From Polyangiaceae bacterium (lineage in GTDB: Bacteria; Myxococcota_A; Polyangia; Polyangiales; Polyangiaceae): a stretch of DNA of 36,353 nt. Positions 26,117 to 35,168 of this stretch are shown here, piece by piece. The stretch lies in contig JAKLKA010000069.1 in assembly GCA_023150915.1 (NCBI GenBank), positions 1-36,353 on the forward strand, written 5' to 3'. The position numbers were made by a program, and so were the translations under genes. The notes beneath the pieces were generated by a model. That model did not search any database and was not told where the DNA came from. It saw nothing but the letters and a program-made list of their open reading frames with translations. Each line of letters opens with the position of its first letter. Within the stretch, counting starts at the first letter, position 1.

Positions 26117-27391
26117 CTACTGCGGCCGGCCCTGGGCCACCCAGCTCTCGATGATCTGCACCTGCTCGGCGGTCAGCGCCGGCAGACCCAGGGGCATGCC
26201 GCGCGCCTCGGGGTCGATCTCGCCGGCCTCTTCTTTCTGCCGCGCCAGCACCGCGGCCACCAGCAGCGGCGTGCCGTCTTTGGTCTTGGTGAACACGCTC
26301 ATGCGCTCGCCCTTCAGATCGAGCAGGCCGCCGTTGGTGCTCTCGTAGGTCGAGAAGTCCAGCTTGCGCGGGATGAAGCCGAAGCCGCCCGTCATGCCCG
26401 GGCCGCCGTCACCGCGGGCGATGTCCGGGTTGGTGTGGCAGTGCCGGCAGGTCTTCTGCAAGACCTCGCGGTCCACGTCCTCGAAGGTCACCTTGCGCTC
26501 GAGCACTGGCAGCCGGGCGGGGATGGGCTTCTTCGCGACTGGCGCCAGCGGGGTACCGAGCAGATAGGCGGCGGCGTCTTTCGCCTCTTTCTCGGAGAGC
26601 CCCAGCTTGGGCATGAGCGTGCTGGGCTTGACCTTCGCCGGATCGAGCAGCCAACGCCAGAGCTTGCCGAACGTGATCCGGTCGCGGGTGAAGCGCAGGT
26701 CCGGCGCGAGCTCGATGGCGTCGTTGCCCTTCTGCCAGGGCGTGGCCAGGCTGGGCTGCACCGGCAGCGCGGGCACTCCCGAGAAGGTGTGGCAGGTGCC
26801 GCACGCCTTGGTCTCGAGCACCTGGCGGCCGGCGGTCAAGTCGCCGGCGGCGGGCTCGGCAGCGGTCTTCGCGCCGCGAGTCAGGTAGGCCGCCACGTCG
26901 GCCGCCTCTTGCTCGCTGATGCGCAGCCGCGGCATGGTCGAGACCATGTTCGGGCGCAACTTGTGCGGCCTCAGCAAGAACGCCGAAACGAACGCCGGCT
27001 CGAGCCGCTCACCCGCGTTCTCGAAGCTCGGCGCGTTCAGATAGTGGACGACGGTCTTCTTCCACTTGGCAATCTTGTCGGGTTTCGCCTTGAACTTGTC
27101 GGTCCAGATCTCCTGGTGACAGGTCACGCAGTGCTTCTCCAGCGGCGAGGCGGCGAGGCCGGTGCCGTCGTGGCATCGGCTGCACTCGAACTTCTCGACC
27201 AAGGATCGACCGCGTTCCGAGTCGCCGGTCAGGTGCGGCGGGCTGGGGGTCGTCGGGCTCACCGAACCGACCGAAGCAGCCGAGCCGCTGGCACTGGCGG
27301 ACGCCTCGGGTTTCGCCCCCCCGTTGGTTTTCTTGCAGCCGGTGACGAACAAAAGGCCGAGCGCCAGCGTGAGGACCAGAGGGCGGGTCAT
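26117..27391 (-). CDS. tetraheme cytochrome c lipoprotein
   Basis: A 424-residue exported electron-transfer protein. The signal MTRPLVLTLALGLLFVTGC has lipobox VTGC (Cys19), followed by a Ser/Ala/Pro linker. Four C-x-x-C-H heme sites are visible: 70-74 (CSRCH), 88-92 (CVTCH), 197-201 (CGTCH) and 315-319 (CRHCH). Candidate axial methionines occur in STMPRL, TLMPKL and ARGMPLG, so at least two or three class-I-like cytochrome domains are present, the first with two hemes close together. It ends in a typical final helix (QVQIIESWVAQG). It probably passes electrons in the periplasm or at the outer membrane. No terminal oxidase or reductase is adjacent, so the partner is unknown. Shine-Dalgarno GGAGGT precedes the ATG. 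Confidence 0.92.
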   Translation of the reverse strand: MTRPLVLTLALGLLFVTGCKKTNGGAKPEASASASGSAASVGSVSPTTPSPPHLTGDSERGRSLVEKFECSRCHDGTGLAASPLEKHCVTCHQEIWTDKFKAKPDKIAKWKKTVVHYLNAPSFENAGERLEPAFVSAFLLRPHKLRPNMVSTMPRLRISEQEAADVAAYLTRGAKTAAEPAAGDLTAGRQVLETKACGTCHTFSGVPALPVQPSLATPWQKGNDAIELAPDLRFTRDRITFGKLWRWLLDPAKVKPSTLMPKLGLSEKEAKDAAAYLLGTPLAPVAKKPIPARLPVLERKVTFEDVDREVLQKTCRHCHTNPDIARGDGGPGMTGGFGFIPRKLDFSTYESTNGGLLDLKGERMSVFTKTKDGTPLLVAAVLARQKEEAGEIDPEARGMPLGLPALTAEQVQIIESWVAQGRPQ

Positions 27392-27436
27392 GGGACCTCC
27401 GAGTCAACTCCCGCTGGCGCGGAGCTTCAAGTCGGC

Positions 27437-28102
27437 TCAGGCCGAGGCGCGGCACACGTTGGCGGACTTGGCCATCGACTCGCAGCGCTTGAGCGCCACC
27501 TTCTGGCCTTCGCTGTCGCCGGCGGCGCTGCGCAGGTCGGCGAGCGTGGCGTAGGCTTCGGGGGTCGCGATCAGATCCTTCTCCGCCAGCTTCTCGAGCA
27601 TCGCCTTGGCTTCACCGCGGTGCTTCTCGACCTTGGCAAGGGCCTCGGCCAGGTCGCTCTGGACCGCGGCGTCGTCCTTCTTGATGTCGTTCAGCTTGCG
27701 AAGGGCCGCCACCGACCACTCGAGGTTGGTCGCCTTGTCCTTGTCGCTCTTGCCGATCCAGGTGCCCTGCACGTAAGACGGCAGCTCCTTGTCGATGGGC
27801 AGCGCGCCGTTGTTGCGGGCAACCGAGAGCGCCAAGATGCGCTGAGCGCGGGCGACCAGCGTGCCGTCCTTCTTGGCCTTGAGATCCTTCACGTGGGGCA
27901 TCATGCGGATGATCATCGCCGCCGCCGCCGCGTGCTCGCCCTTCTTCAGGACCTTCTCGGCGCGGGCGATGCCCTCGGGGCGGTGATCGATCTCGACCGC
28001 GGGCACCCACTCACCACCGCAGGCCTTCGCGTCACTCGCCACCGAGCCAACCGCCGCGAACGCCGAAACCGCCACCATCATCACTGCACCGAGCTTCTTC
28101 AT
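27437..28102 (-). CDS. exported helical-repeat protein
   Basis: A 221-residue protein with signal peptide MKKLGAVMMVAVSAFAAVGS and probable cleavage after DAKA, leaving CGGEWVPAVEID. The mature part is a run of amphipathic helices resembling TPR or HEAT-like repeats (IARAEKVLKKGEHAAAAAMI, QRILALSVARNNG, SDLAEALAKVEKHRGEAKAM, TPEAYATLADLRSAAGDSEG). No catalytic motif. A strong Shine-Dalgarno site (AGGAGGAG, 28112-28119) lies nine bases before the ATG, and a long structured leader and a sigma-54-like element lie upstream, so it may be tightly regulated. The tetraheme cytochrome gene follows 45 bp downstream and may be co-transcribed. Function unknown. Confidence 0.75.
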   Translation of the reverse strand: MKKLGAVMMVAVSAFAAVGSVASDAKACGGEWVPAVEIDHRPEGIARAEKVLKKGEHAAAAAMIIRMMPHVKDLKAKKDGTLVARAQRILALSVARNNGALPIDKELPSYVQGTWIGKSDKDKATNLEWSVAALRKLNDIKKDDAAVQSDLAEALAKVEKHRGEAKAMLEKLAEKDLIATPEAYATLADLRSAAGDSEGQKVALKRCESMAKSANVCRASA

Positions 28103-28140
28103 GACCCTTTTCTCCTCCTACGACCTTTCTCACCGACTGG

Positions 28141-28167
28141 GGTCGGCCACGCTTCTTCGTGCCGACC
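28141..28167 (-). promoter_or_regulatory. leader hairpin upstream of 27437-28102
   Basis: GGTCGGCCACG (28141-28151) pairs with CGTGCCGACC (28158-28167) with one bulged base and a six-base loop. It lies 39-65 nt before the minus-strand ATG, so it would be within the leader if the upstream promoter is used. Confidence 0.4.
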
Positions 28168-28204
28168 GCTCCGACTGTGACCGCCTGTTTCTGTGAAGGT
28201 TCCC

Positions 28205-28223
28205 TTTGCAACTGCCAGACCAA
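28205..28223 (-). promoter_or_regulatory. possible sigma-54 promoter
   Basis: On the minus strand TTGGTCTGGCAGTTGCAAA has the GG and GC doublets ten bases apart and a perfect TTGCA -12 box. The -24 box TTGGTCTG departs from TGGCACG at the CAC. It would start transcription about 94 nt before the helical-repeat gene. Confidence 0.3.
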
Positions 28224-28419
28224 CCTCTGAACGGCGGAACGGCGGACTTCTTTCACCCCCGGCGTGGGCGCCGACCCACACGCCGTGTGTCGTTCCGAGG
28301 TCGCCCCGTCCGACCTTGGCCCAGGCGGGAAGCTTGGGTCGGGGCGCACCGTAGGACGCGGCCGGGCGGTGCCAAAAACCCTTCCCGTCCGCGGGGGTCG
28401 CTCGTAAAAGGGGGCAGCC

Positions 28420-29598
28420 ATGCGCGTCGCCCCCCTGCTCGCTTCTGCCGGTCTGGCCGGCTTCTTCGCCTGCGCGACCGTCCCGCCCGCCGAGCCCGAA
28501 ACCGGCGGTTCCGACCTGGTGGGCCCCGGCGCACCTACATCGGCGCCAGACGCCGGTGTGACGTCACAACCGGACGGAAGTGTTACGGCCGAGCCCGTCA
28601 CGGTTACGGACGCCGGGGCGGCGGATGCTGCGCCGAGTCAGGCCGCCGACGAGGGCGCCTGCCCAGCCGGCATGAAGCTGGTCAGCGGCGAGTACTGCAC
28701 GGACGTCGACTACAAGTGCGAGAAGAGCTGGTACGCGAAGTGGAACAAGAAGACCGTCTGCGAGCGCTTCGAAGAGAAGAGCGTGTGCGCGGGTGAGAAG
28801 GTCAAGAAGCGCTACTGCGTGGACACCTACGAGTGGCCCAACCAGAAGGGCGTGCGCCCCGAGGTGATGAACCGCTTCCACCAGGCGCAGCTCAAGTGCG
28901 CTGCGGTCGGCAAGCGCATGTGCACCGAAAGCGAGTGGAACATGGCCTGTGAGGGCCCCAGCATGAAGCCCTATCCCCAAGGGTACGTGCGGGACTCGTC
29001 GCAGTGCAACGGCGATCACAAGTGGGACAACCCCGACATGAAGAAGGTCGCCCAGCGCGATCCGAAAGAGCTGGCGCGCTTGTGGAAGGGCGTGCCCAGC
29101 GGCAGCCAGCCGAACTGCGTGAGCGACTATGGCGTGGCCGACATGCCCGGCAACACCGACGAGGTGGTCGCCAGCGAGCACCACACGCAGAGCGACTTCC
29201 GCGGCAAGTACGACAGCGTGCACACCGGCGGCCCCTGGTACGAAGGCGTTCGCAACCAGTGTCGCCCCAAGGTCTATACCCACGACGAGGGCTTCTATTA
29301 CTACTTCTTGAGCTTCCGCTGCTGCGCCGAGGCCGACGGCAAGCCGACCGATCCGCGCACGCCCAAGCAGATCAAAGAGAAGTGGACCATGGACAAGGTC
29401 GAGAAGCTGGCCGGCTGGACCGTGGCACAGGTCAAAGAGAAGCTGGAGCTGAAGAAGCAGGGCAAGTGCAGCTGCGCGGACAGCGACGCCAACTGCAAGA
29501 CGCTGTGCGGCACGCTGCTCGGCCCGAACGCCAAGGACGCCGTGGTCGGCCAGAAGCGCGGAGAGTTCGGCAGCGCCGGCAAGGGCAAGGGCCCGTGA
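28420..29598 (+). CDS. SUMF1-like lipoprotein, paralog B
   Basis: A 392-residue lipoprotein (lipobox GFFAC, Cys18; linker to about 78) with a SUMF1-type domain closely related to the protein at 25148: GMKLVSGEYC, VCERFEEKSVC, YCVDTYEWPNQKGVRP, AVGKRMCTESEWNMACEG and YPQGYVRD are all shared in order. The region GGPWYEGVRNQCRPK ending in SFRCC again lacks the FGE Cys pair. Also, the usual GN-x-x-EW is altered to GNTDEVV, arguing further against catalysis. It carries about 85 extra C-terminal residues with a Lys-rich helix and a small Cys cluster (KCSCADSDANC...LC). Its TGA overlaps the asparaginase-domain gene's GTG by 4 bp. Confidence 0.87.
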   Translation: MRVAPLLASAGLAGFFACATVPPAEPETGGSDLVGPGAPTSAPDAGVTSQPDGSVTAEPVTVTDAGAADAAPSQAADEGACPAGMKLVSGEYCTDVDYKCEKSWYAKWNKKTVCERFEEKSVCAGEKVKKRYCVDTYEWPNQKGVRPEVMNRFHQAQLKCAAVGKRMCTESEWNMACEGPSMKPYPQGYVRDSSQCNGDHKWDNPDMKKVAQRDPKELARLWKGVPSGSQPNCVSDYGVADMPGNTDEVVASEHHTQSDFRGKYDSVHTGGPWYEGVRNQCRPKVYTHDEGFYYYFLSFRCCAEADGKPTDPRTPKQIKEKWTMDKVEKLAGWTVAQVKEKLELKKQGKCSCADSDANCKTLCGTLLGPNAKDAVVGQKRGEFGSAGKGKGP

Positions 29599-30134
29599 CT
29601 CGGCCGCCTCCAAGCCGCTTGGAAGGGCCGCTGCACGTGGCCATCTTGACCACAGGCGGAACCATCGAGAAGACGTACGACGAGACCGACGGCAGCCTGC
29701 GCAACGTGCGCTCGGTGCTCGACCGACTGCTCGAGGAGCTGCGCCTGCCCGATCTGCGGGTGACGCACGTGCCGGTGATGAACAAGGACTCGCTGGACAT
29801 GACGCCGGCGGACCGCGAGCAGATCCTCGACAAGGTGCGGGGCGCGCTCGCGCACTACGACGCCATCTTGGTGATCCACGGAACCGACACGCTGGCCGAG
29901 ACGGGGGCGCACCTCGAGCGCAACCTGCCCGGGCTGGCGGTGCCGGTGGTGCTGACCGGGGCCATGCGGCCCTTCGAGTTCCGCGACTCGGACGCGCTGC
30001 AGAACGTCAACGAGTCACTGCTGGCCGCGCGCCTGCTCGCACCCGGGGTCTATGTGGTGATGCACGGGCGCGCCCTGGCGTTCCCCGGCGTCACGAAGAA
30101 CCGCGAACGACGAACGTTCACGCGCTCGAGCTGA
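29595..30134 (+). CDS. short asparaginase-domain protein
   Basis: A 179-residue protein matching only the N-terminal domain of type I/II L-asparaginases: TTGGTIEKTY (first catalytic Thr), HGTDTLAETG (Thr/Asp of the second site) and VVLTGAMRPFEFRDSDALQN. Classical asparaginases are about 330 residues with a second domain that completes the active site of the neighbouring subunit. Short single-domain forms are known from many bacteria, so this is probably not a truncation. The chain ends shortly after GRALAFPGVTKNRE. The GTG 29595 start overlaps the SUMF1-like gene's stop (GTGA). Probably cytoplasmic; activity on asparagine is not certain. Confidence 0.82.
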   Translation: MTRPPPSRLEGPLHVAILTTGGTIEKTYDETDGSLRNVRSVLDRLLEELRLPDLRVTHVPVMNKDSLDMTPADREQILDKVRGALAHYDAILVIHGTDTLAETGAHLERNLPGLAVPVVLTGAMRPFEFRDSDALQNVNESLLAARLLAPGVYVVMHGRALAFPGVTKNRERRTFTRSS

Positions 30135-30137
30135 AGC

Positions 30138-32075
<1,938 letters not shown>

Positions 32076-32195
32076 CGCTCTGTGGGCGCGGGGGGAGCGG
32101 GGTGAACGCCGAAGCTTACCACCACCGCCCGCGCCGGCGCCATCGGCCCGAAAGAACCGAAATCGCGCCCGAGCGGGCACGGCCGATTCTGCCTT

Positions 32196-32717
32196 CTACG
32201 GGCAGAAGTTCGGATCCACCAGCTCCCGCAGCGCGAGCATGTCGCCCAGCGCCTCGAGCCGAGCCAGCGCCGAGAGCTCGAGCTGCCGGATGCGCTCACG
32301 GGTCAGGTTCAGGATGCCCCCGACGTCCTCGAGCGTGGTCGCGCCCCCCTCGGCGACGTCCAGCGCGCACGAGGTGGGCAGGTCCCAGACCTCGAGGTCG
32401 GGGAAGTTCAGCTTGATCGCCCCGGTGCGCGGCGACACGTCCAGGTAGAGGTGGTGGCGACAAGACACGTGCGGGCAGGGCCTCGGGCCATCGGCGCACT
32501 CGCCACGGGTCTTCGGTCGCAGCGCTTCGACCCGCGCGCGCAGCTCACGGGTCAGCTCGGAATCGAGCCGCGACAGCCGCTTGACGCTCAGGGTGCGCGC
32601 CCGCACCGCGCGCTTGCGGCGCGAGCGCCGGCGGTCGCGGCTGTCCGGTCCGGGCTCGAAGGCGGCAGACGCGGTGATGGAATACGAATCGTTCGGGCTC
32701 TCGTTGACGTGACCCAC
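32196..32717 (-). CDS. sigma-region-4-like DNA-binding protein
   Basis: A 173-residue protein with a C-terminal helix-turn-helix almost identical in plan to sigma-70 region 4.2: [20 protein letters not shown] (128-147) followed by [10 protein letters not shown]. Before it is a compact Cys/His cluster, C74-x6-C81-x4-C86-R-H-H-L-Y-L-D-V, a probable zinc site. The N-terminus is very basic ([20 protein letters not shown]). Regions 2 and 3 of a sigma factor are missing, so it is not a complete sigma factor. It may bind -35-type sites or sit on RNA polymerase as an anti- or co-sigma. The GTG 32717 start has Shine-Dalgarno GGAGG seven bases upstream. The upstream region carries GAATGGA repeats. Confidence 0.85.
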   Translation of the reverse strand: MGHVNESPNDSYSITASAAFEPGPDSRDRRRSRRKRAVRARTLSVKRLSRLDSELTRELRARVEALRPKTRGECADGPRPCPHVSCRHHLYLDVSPRTGAIKLNFPDLEVWDLPTSCALDVAEGGATTLEDVGGILNLTRERIRQLELSALARLEALGDMLALRELVDPNFCP

Positions 32718-32751
32718 GGCGGATCCTCCCCAGTCGCGCTCTTGAATGCCC

Positions 32752-32802
32752 GAATGGAGCGCGAATGGAAATAGGGGAAGTGCACCGCGGGATCAGAATG
32801 GA
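32752..32802. promoter_or_regulatory. three phased GAATGGA direct repeats
   Basis: GAATGGA occurs at 32752, 32763 and 32796, that is 11 and 33 bp apart, so the sites lie on about the same face of the helix. They lie 35-86 bp upstream of the GTG of the sigma-region-4-like gene, in an AT-richer stretch. A related GAATG occurs at 32744. They could be an operator for this gene, possibly recognised by its own product. Confidence 0.45.
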
Positions 32803-32839
32803 AGGACAACGTGGGACATGGATGACATGGACCTACACA

Positions 32840-32855
32840 CCCCGATCGAGCGGGG
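32840..32855 (-). terminator. hairpin after the dihydroneopterin aldolase-cupin gene
   Basis: On the minus strand a CCCCG-CTCGAT-CGGGG stem-loop starts 8 bp after the stop codon and is followed by TGTGT rather than a full T-run. Weak intrinsic terminator. Confidence 0.5.
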
Positions 32856-32863
32856 TACGCCCC

Positions 32864-33613
32864 TCATTCGAGACGGTCGTCGGGCCACGGTCGCGCGCCG
32901 CGAGCGGCGGCCGAGGCCCGCGGCATGCTCGGCGAATCGGCGCAGAGCACCGACTGCCAGCGCCGCGACGGATTGCTGAGCACGCGGGGCGTGCCGCGCC
33001 CGAGCGCGCGCCGCGAGCCCCGCGGGAAGGGAGCGCCGTCGAGCACCAACCCCGCGGTGAGCGCCAGCTCGGCGTCGTGCGCCTCGTGGTGCTCGTGCAA
33101 CGCCACCTCGGCGCCGGGCGCAACGTTCAGGCGCACGATGCTCGCCTCGCGACAGTCGAGGATCAGATCGACGCTGCCGAACGCGCAGGGTTCGCGCGGG
33201 ACGGCCGCCCAGCTCGCATCACGCTCGATGGTCAGCGACGCAACGGCGCTACCGGCCAGCGCTTGGGGCTTCACCAGTCGGATGCGCACCGCATGCACCC
33301 GCGCTTGACGCTGGGTCGGCAGCGGGTGCGAGAGCAGGTACCGCGCCAGAGCGTGAGCGGCGGTCTCGAGCAGACCGAATCGGCACGTCTGGAGCAAGAA
33401 CACCAGCGCCTGCGCGGTGGCGTCGTAGTCGACGGCCTTCGACAGCTTGCCGCTCGCGGCAGCGGGCTCGGTGTCGACGGTCAGATCGATGTCGAGTGAC
33501 AAGGGCTGAGGACGCCCGCGCTCGCGCGGGTACACGCCCACCACGCATTCGGTCTCGAGACCGTGGATCGAGAGGACGTCGCTGGCGGGCACGTGCACCC
33601 CGAGCTTTGTCAC
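32864..33613 (-). CDS. dihydroneopterin aldolase (FolB)-cupin fusion
   Basis: A 249-residue protein. Residues about 10-132 are FolB-like: SDVLSIHGLETECVVGVYPR, then Glu31 in RERGRPQ, Tyr63 in KAVDYDA, Glu83 in GLLETAAHALA and Lys115 in RIRLVKPQA. These match the substrate-binding and catalytic Glu, Tyr, Glu and Lys of dihydroneopterin aldolase, so it probably cleaves 7,8-dihydroneopterin to 6-hydroxymethyl-dihydropterin in folate synthesis. Residues about 150-230 look like a single-domain cupin (VAPGAEVALHEHHEAHDAELALTAG) with a His cluster at 173, 175, 176 and 179 able to bind a metal. A FolB-cupin fusion is unusual. The start is uncertain: GTG 33613 is used, and GTG 33625 is possible. It is divergent from the DUF4349-type gene. 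Confidence 0.82.
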   Translation of the reverse strand: MTKLGVHVPASDVLSIHGLETECVVGVYPRERGRPQPLSLDIDLTVDTEPAAASGKLSKAVDYDATAQALVFLLQTCRFGLLETAAHALARYLLSHPLPTQRQARVHAVRIRLVKPQALAGSAVASLTIERDASWAAVPREPCAFGSVDLILDCREASIVRLNVAPGAEVALHEHHEAHDAELALTAGLVLDGAPFPRGSRRALGRGTPRVLSNPSRRWQSVLCADSPSMPRASAAARGARPWPDDRLE

Positions 33614-33675
33614 GAGCGCGGGCACGACGGAAGGGGCCGTGTAAGCGCCCGAGGGGCCCGGCCGTTCTGGGCAGC

Positions 33676-34569
33676 ATGACTCACCTTCTCCGCCGCGACC
33701 TGGGCGTGGCCCTGCTGCTCGCTTCACTCTTCGCCAGCGGGTGTGCGGCGCGCTCGAGCGCCGGAGCGCTGGCCCCGATGGCGGCCCCGGCGGCCGCGAC
33801 CGAGGCGTCGGTCGACGCTGCCCCCGCGCCGGGGGCAATTCCGGGTGGTGCCGCCCAAACGCCGGCATCGGCCCCGAGGTCGGCGCCGAGCACCGGCCTG
33901 GCGCGCCCAGCGCCGGCGCCGAGCCCCAGCGGCCCCAGCGCCGTGCAGGCCAAAGAAGATCCGCGCGCGCCGAAGCTGGACGACGCGCAGAAGCCGCTCT
34001 TGGTGTACGAGGGCGGGCTGGGCGTGCGCGTGCCGAAGGCCGAGCTCGCCGATCGCCTCGAGCAAGCCATCGACGTGGCCGAGGCCCACGGCGGCTACCT
34101 GGTGTCGCGCACCGACAGCGGCGCGCAGCTGCGGGTGCCTTCGCAGCGGTTCCGCGCGGCCCTCAAAGATCTGGGCGCGCTCGGCGAGGTGACGCGCCGC
34201 TCGGTGGCCGCACAAGACGTGTCCGAGCAGTACCACGATCTGGAAGTGCGGCTGAAGAACCTGGAGTCGGTGCGTGCTCGGCTGGAGCAGTTCTTGGCGC
34301 GTGCCGCCAACGTGGACGAAGCGCTGCGCGTGGGCAAAGAGCTGGAAGGCGTGGTGCGGCAGATCGACGAGGCCAAGGGCCGCATGCAATACCTGAAGAC
34401 TCGCGCCGCCTTTTCGCTGATCACCCTGACGCTCGAGCCGGCCGCAGACAAGGCGCCGGTCGTCGCCACCGGAGACAAACCCGTCCCGACCCCTCCGGCC
34501 CGCCCGCTCCGCATGCCGGTGAAGTGGCTCGGGGCAGTCGGCCTGGACCAGCTGCTCAGCTTGGAATGA
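33676..34569 (+). CDS. DUF4349-type lipoprotein
   Basis: A 297-residue lipoprotein: MTHLLRRDLGVALLLASLFASGC (lipobox FASGC, Cys23), a Pro/Ala/Ser linker to about residue 95, then a DUF4349-like domain. In order it shows PLLVYEGGLGVRV (start of the domain), GGYLVSRTDSG, LRVPSQRFRAAL, EVTRRSVAAQDVSEQYHDLE, a coiled coil (LEVRLKNLESVRARLEQFLA) and GRMQYLKTRAAFSLITLTLE. DUF4349 proteins are envelope proteins of unknown role; most have a C-terminal membrane helix, which this one lacks because lipidation anchors it. It overlaps the next gene by 4 bp. Confidence 0.87.
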   Translation: MTHLLRRDLGVALLLASLFASGCAARSSAGALAPMAAPAAATEASVDAAPAPGAIPGGAAQTPASAPRSAPSTGLARPAPAPSPSGPSAVQAKEDPRAPKLDDAQKPLLVYEGGLGVRVPKAELADRLEQAIDVAEAHGGYLVSRTDSGAQLRVPSQRFRAALKDLGALGEVTRRSVAAQDVSEQYHDLEVRLKNLESVRARLEQFLARAANVDEALRVGKELEGVVRQIDEAKGRMQYLKTRAAFSLITLTLEPAADKAPVVATGDKPVPTPPARPLRMPVKWLGAVGLDQLLSLE

Positions 34570-35051
34570 ACGGAAGCACGACCATGACCCAGCGAACCTT
34601 TGTCCTGACCCTCTCCCTCGTCGCGACGCTCTTCGGCAGCGGGTGTAGCCGCGGCTTCGACATCAAGACACCCGACGGCTTCGCCGAGCTCGACGACGCG
34701 GCGGGCTACCGCTATCGGGCCACCAGCGCCGACGGCGTGGTGCTCGCGGTGCGACGCGAGAAGAACGAGCCGAAGGGCAGCCTGGACTTCTGGGCGGCCG
34801 CCGTGGGCAACGAGCTGACGAGCCGCGGGTACGGCAAGCCGGCGGTCGAAAGCCTGAAGAGCCAGAACGGCACGGCCGGAAAGAAGCTGGCCTTCCGTAC
34901 GGTGAAGAACGGACGACCGAGCGTGCTGTGGGTGGCGGTGTTCGTCAGTGACGATCGCGTGGTGGTGGTCGAAACCGGCGGCGACGCCGATCACTTCAGC
35001 CAGGTGGAAAGCAAGGTCTCGGCCGCCCTGAGCGCGCTGGTGGTGGGCTGA
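34566..35051 (+). CDS. small lipoprotein
   Basis: A 161-residue lipoprotein. The ATG at 34566 overlaps the DUF4349-type gene's stop; a second ATG at 34584 gives the more standard signal MTQRTFVLTLSLVATLFGSGC (lipobox GSGC). The mature part (about 135 residues) is one compact alpha/beta domain: DIKTPDGFAELDDAAGYRYR, LDFWAAAVGNELTSRGY, GTAGKKLAFRTV, VLWVAVFVSDDRVVVVETGG. It resembles small domains that follow secreted stress or transport proteins, but I cannot name it. Co-expressed with the DUF4349-type protein, probably as an envelope partner. Confidence 0.8.
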   Translation: MNGSTTMTQRTFVLTLSLVATLFGSGCSRGFDIKTPDGFAELDDAAGYRYRATSADGVVLAVRREKNEPKGSLDFWAAAVGNELTSRGYGKPAVESLKSQNGTAGKKLAFRTVKNGRPSVLWVAVFVSDDRVVVVETGGDADHFSQVESKVSAALSALVVG

Positions 35052-35131
35052 CCCGCGGACCGGCGGAGGGCAGGCCGCGCGACCGACCCACCGCCGCGCG
35101 GGCCGCGGAAGGGCGCGAAACGCGACGAGAT

Positions 35132-35159
35132 TTGATATCGGCACCCGGCGCGATAAGGT
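35132..35159 (+). promoter_or_regulatory. candidate promoter of the FHA gene
   Basis: TTGATA (35132-35137) and TAAGGT (35154-35159) with a 16-bp spacer lie in the only AT-richer part of the 117-bp gap. The -10-like box is 9 bp from ATG 35169, so the leader would be only a few bases. Confidence 0.4.
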
Positions 35160-35168
35160 GAGGCGAGC

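Larger units (their letters stand above)
28103..28419. other. 317-bp divergent intergenic region
   Basis: No gene is supported here. It holds the leader of the helical-repeat gene on the minus strand, a hairpin at 28141-28167, a sigma-54-like element at 28205-28223 (minus strand) and a perfect 6-bp palindrome CACACG-C-CGTGTG at 28277-28289 that could be an operator for either gene. A GGGGG tract about six bases before ATG 28420 is the only ribosome-binding candidate for the plus-strand gene. Confidence 0.6.

Noticed and set aside
32196-32717. A complete alternative sigma factor
   Set aside because: Only region 4 is recognisable; the promoter-melting region 2 is absent.
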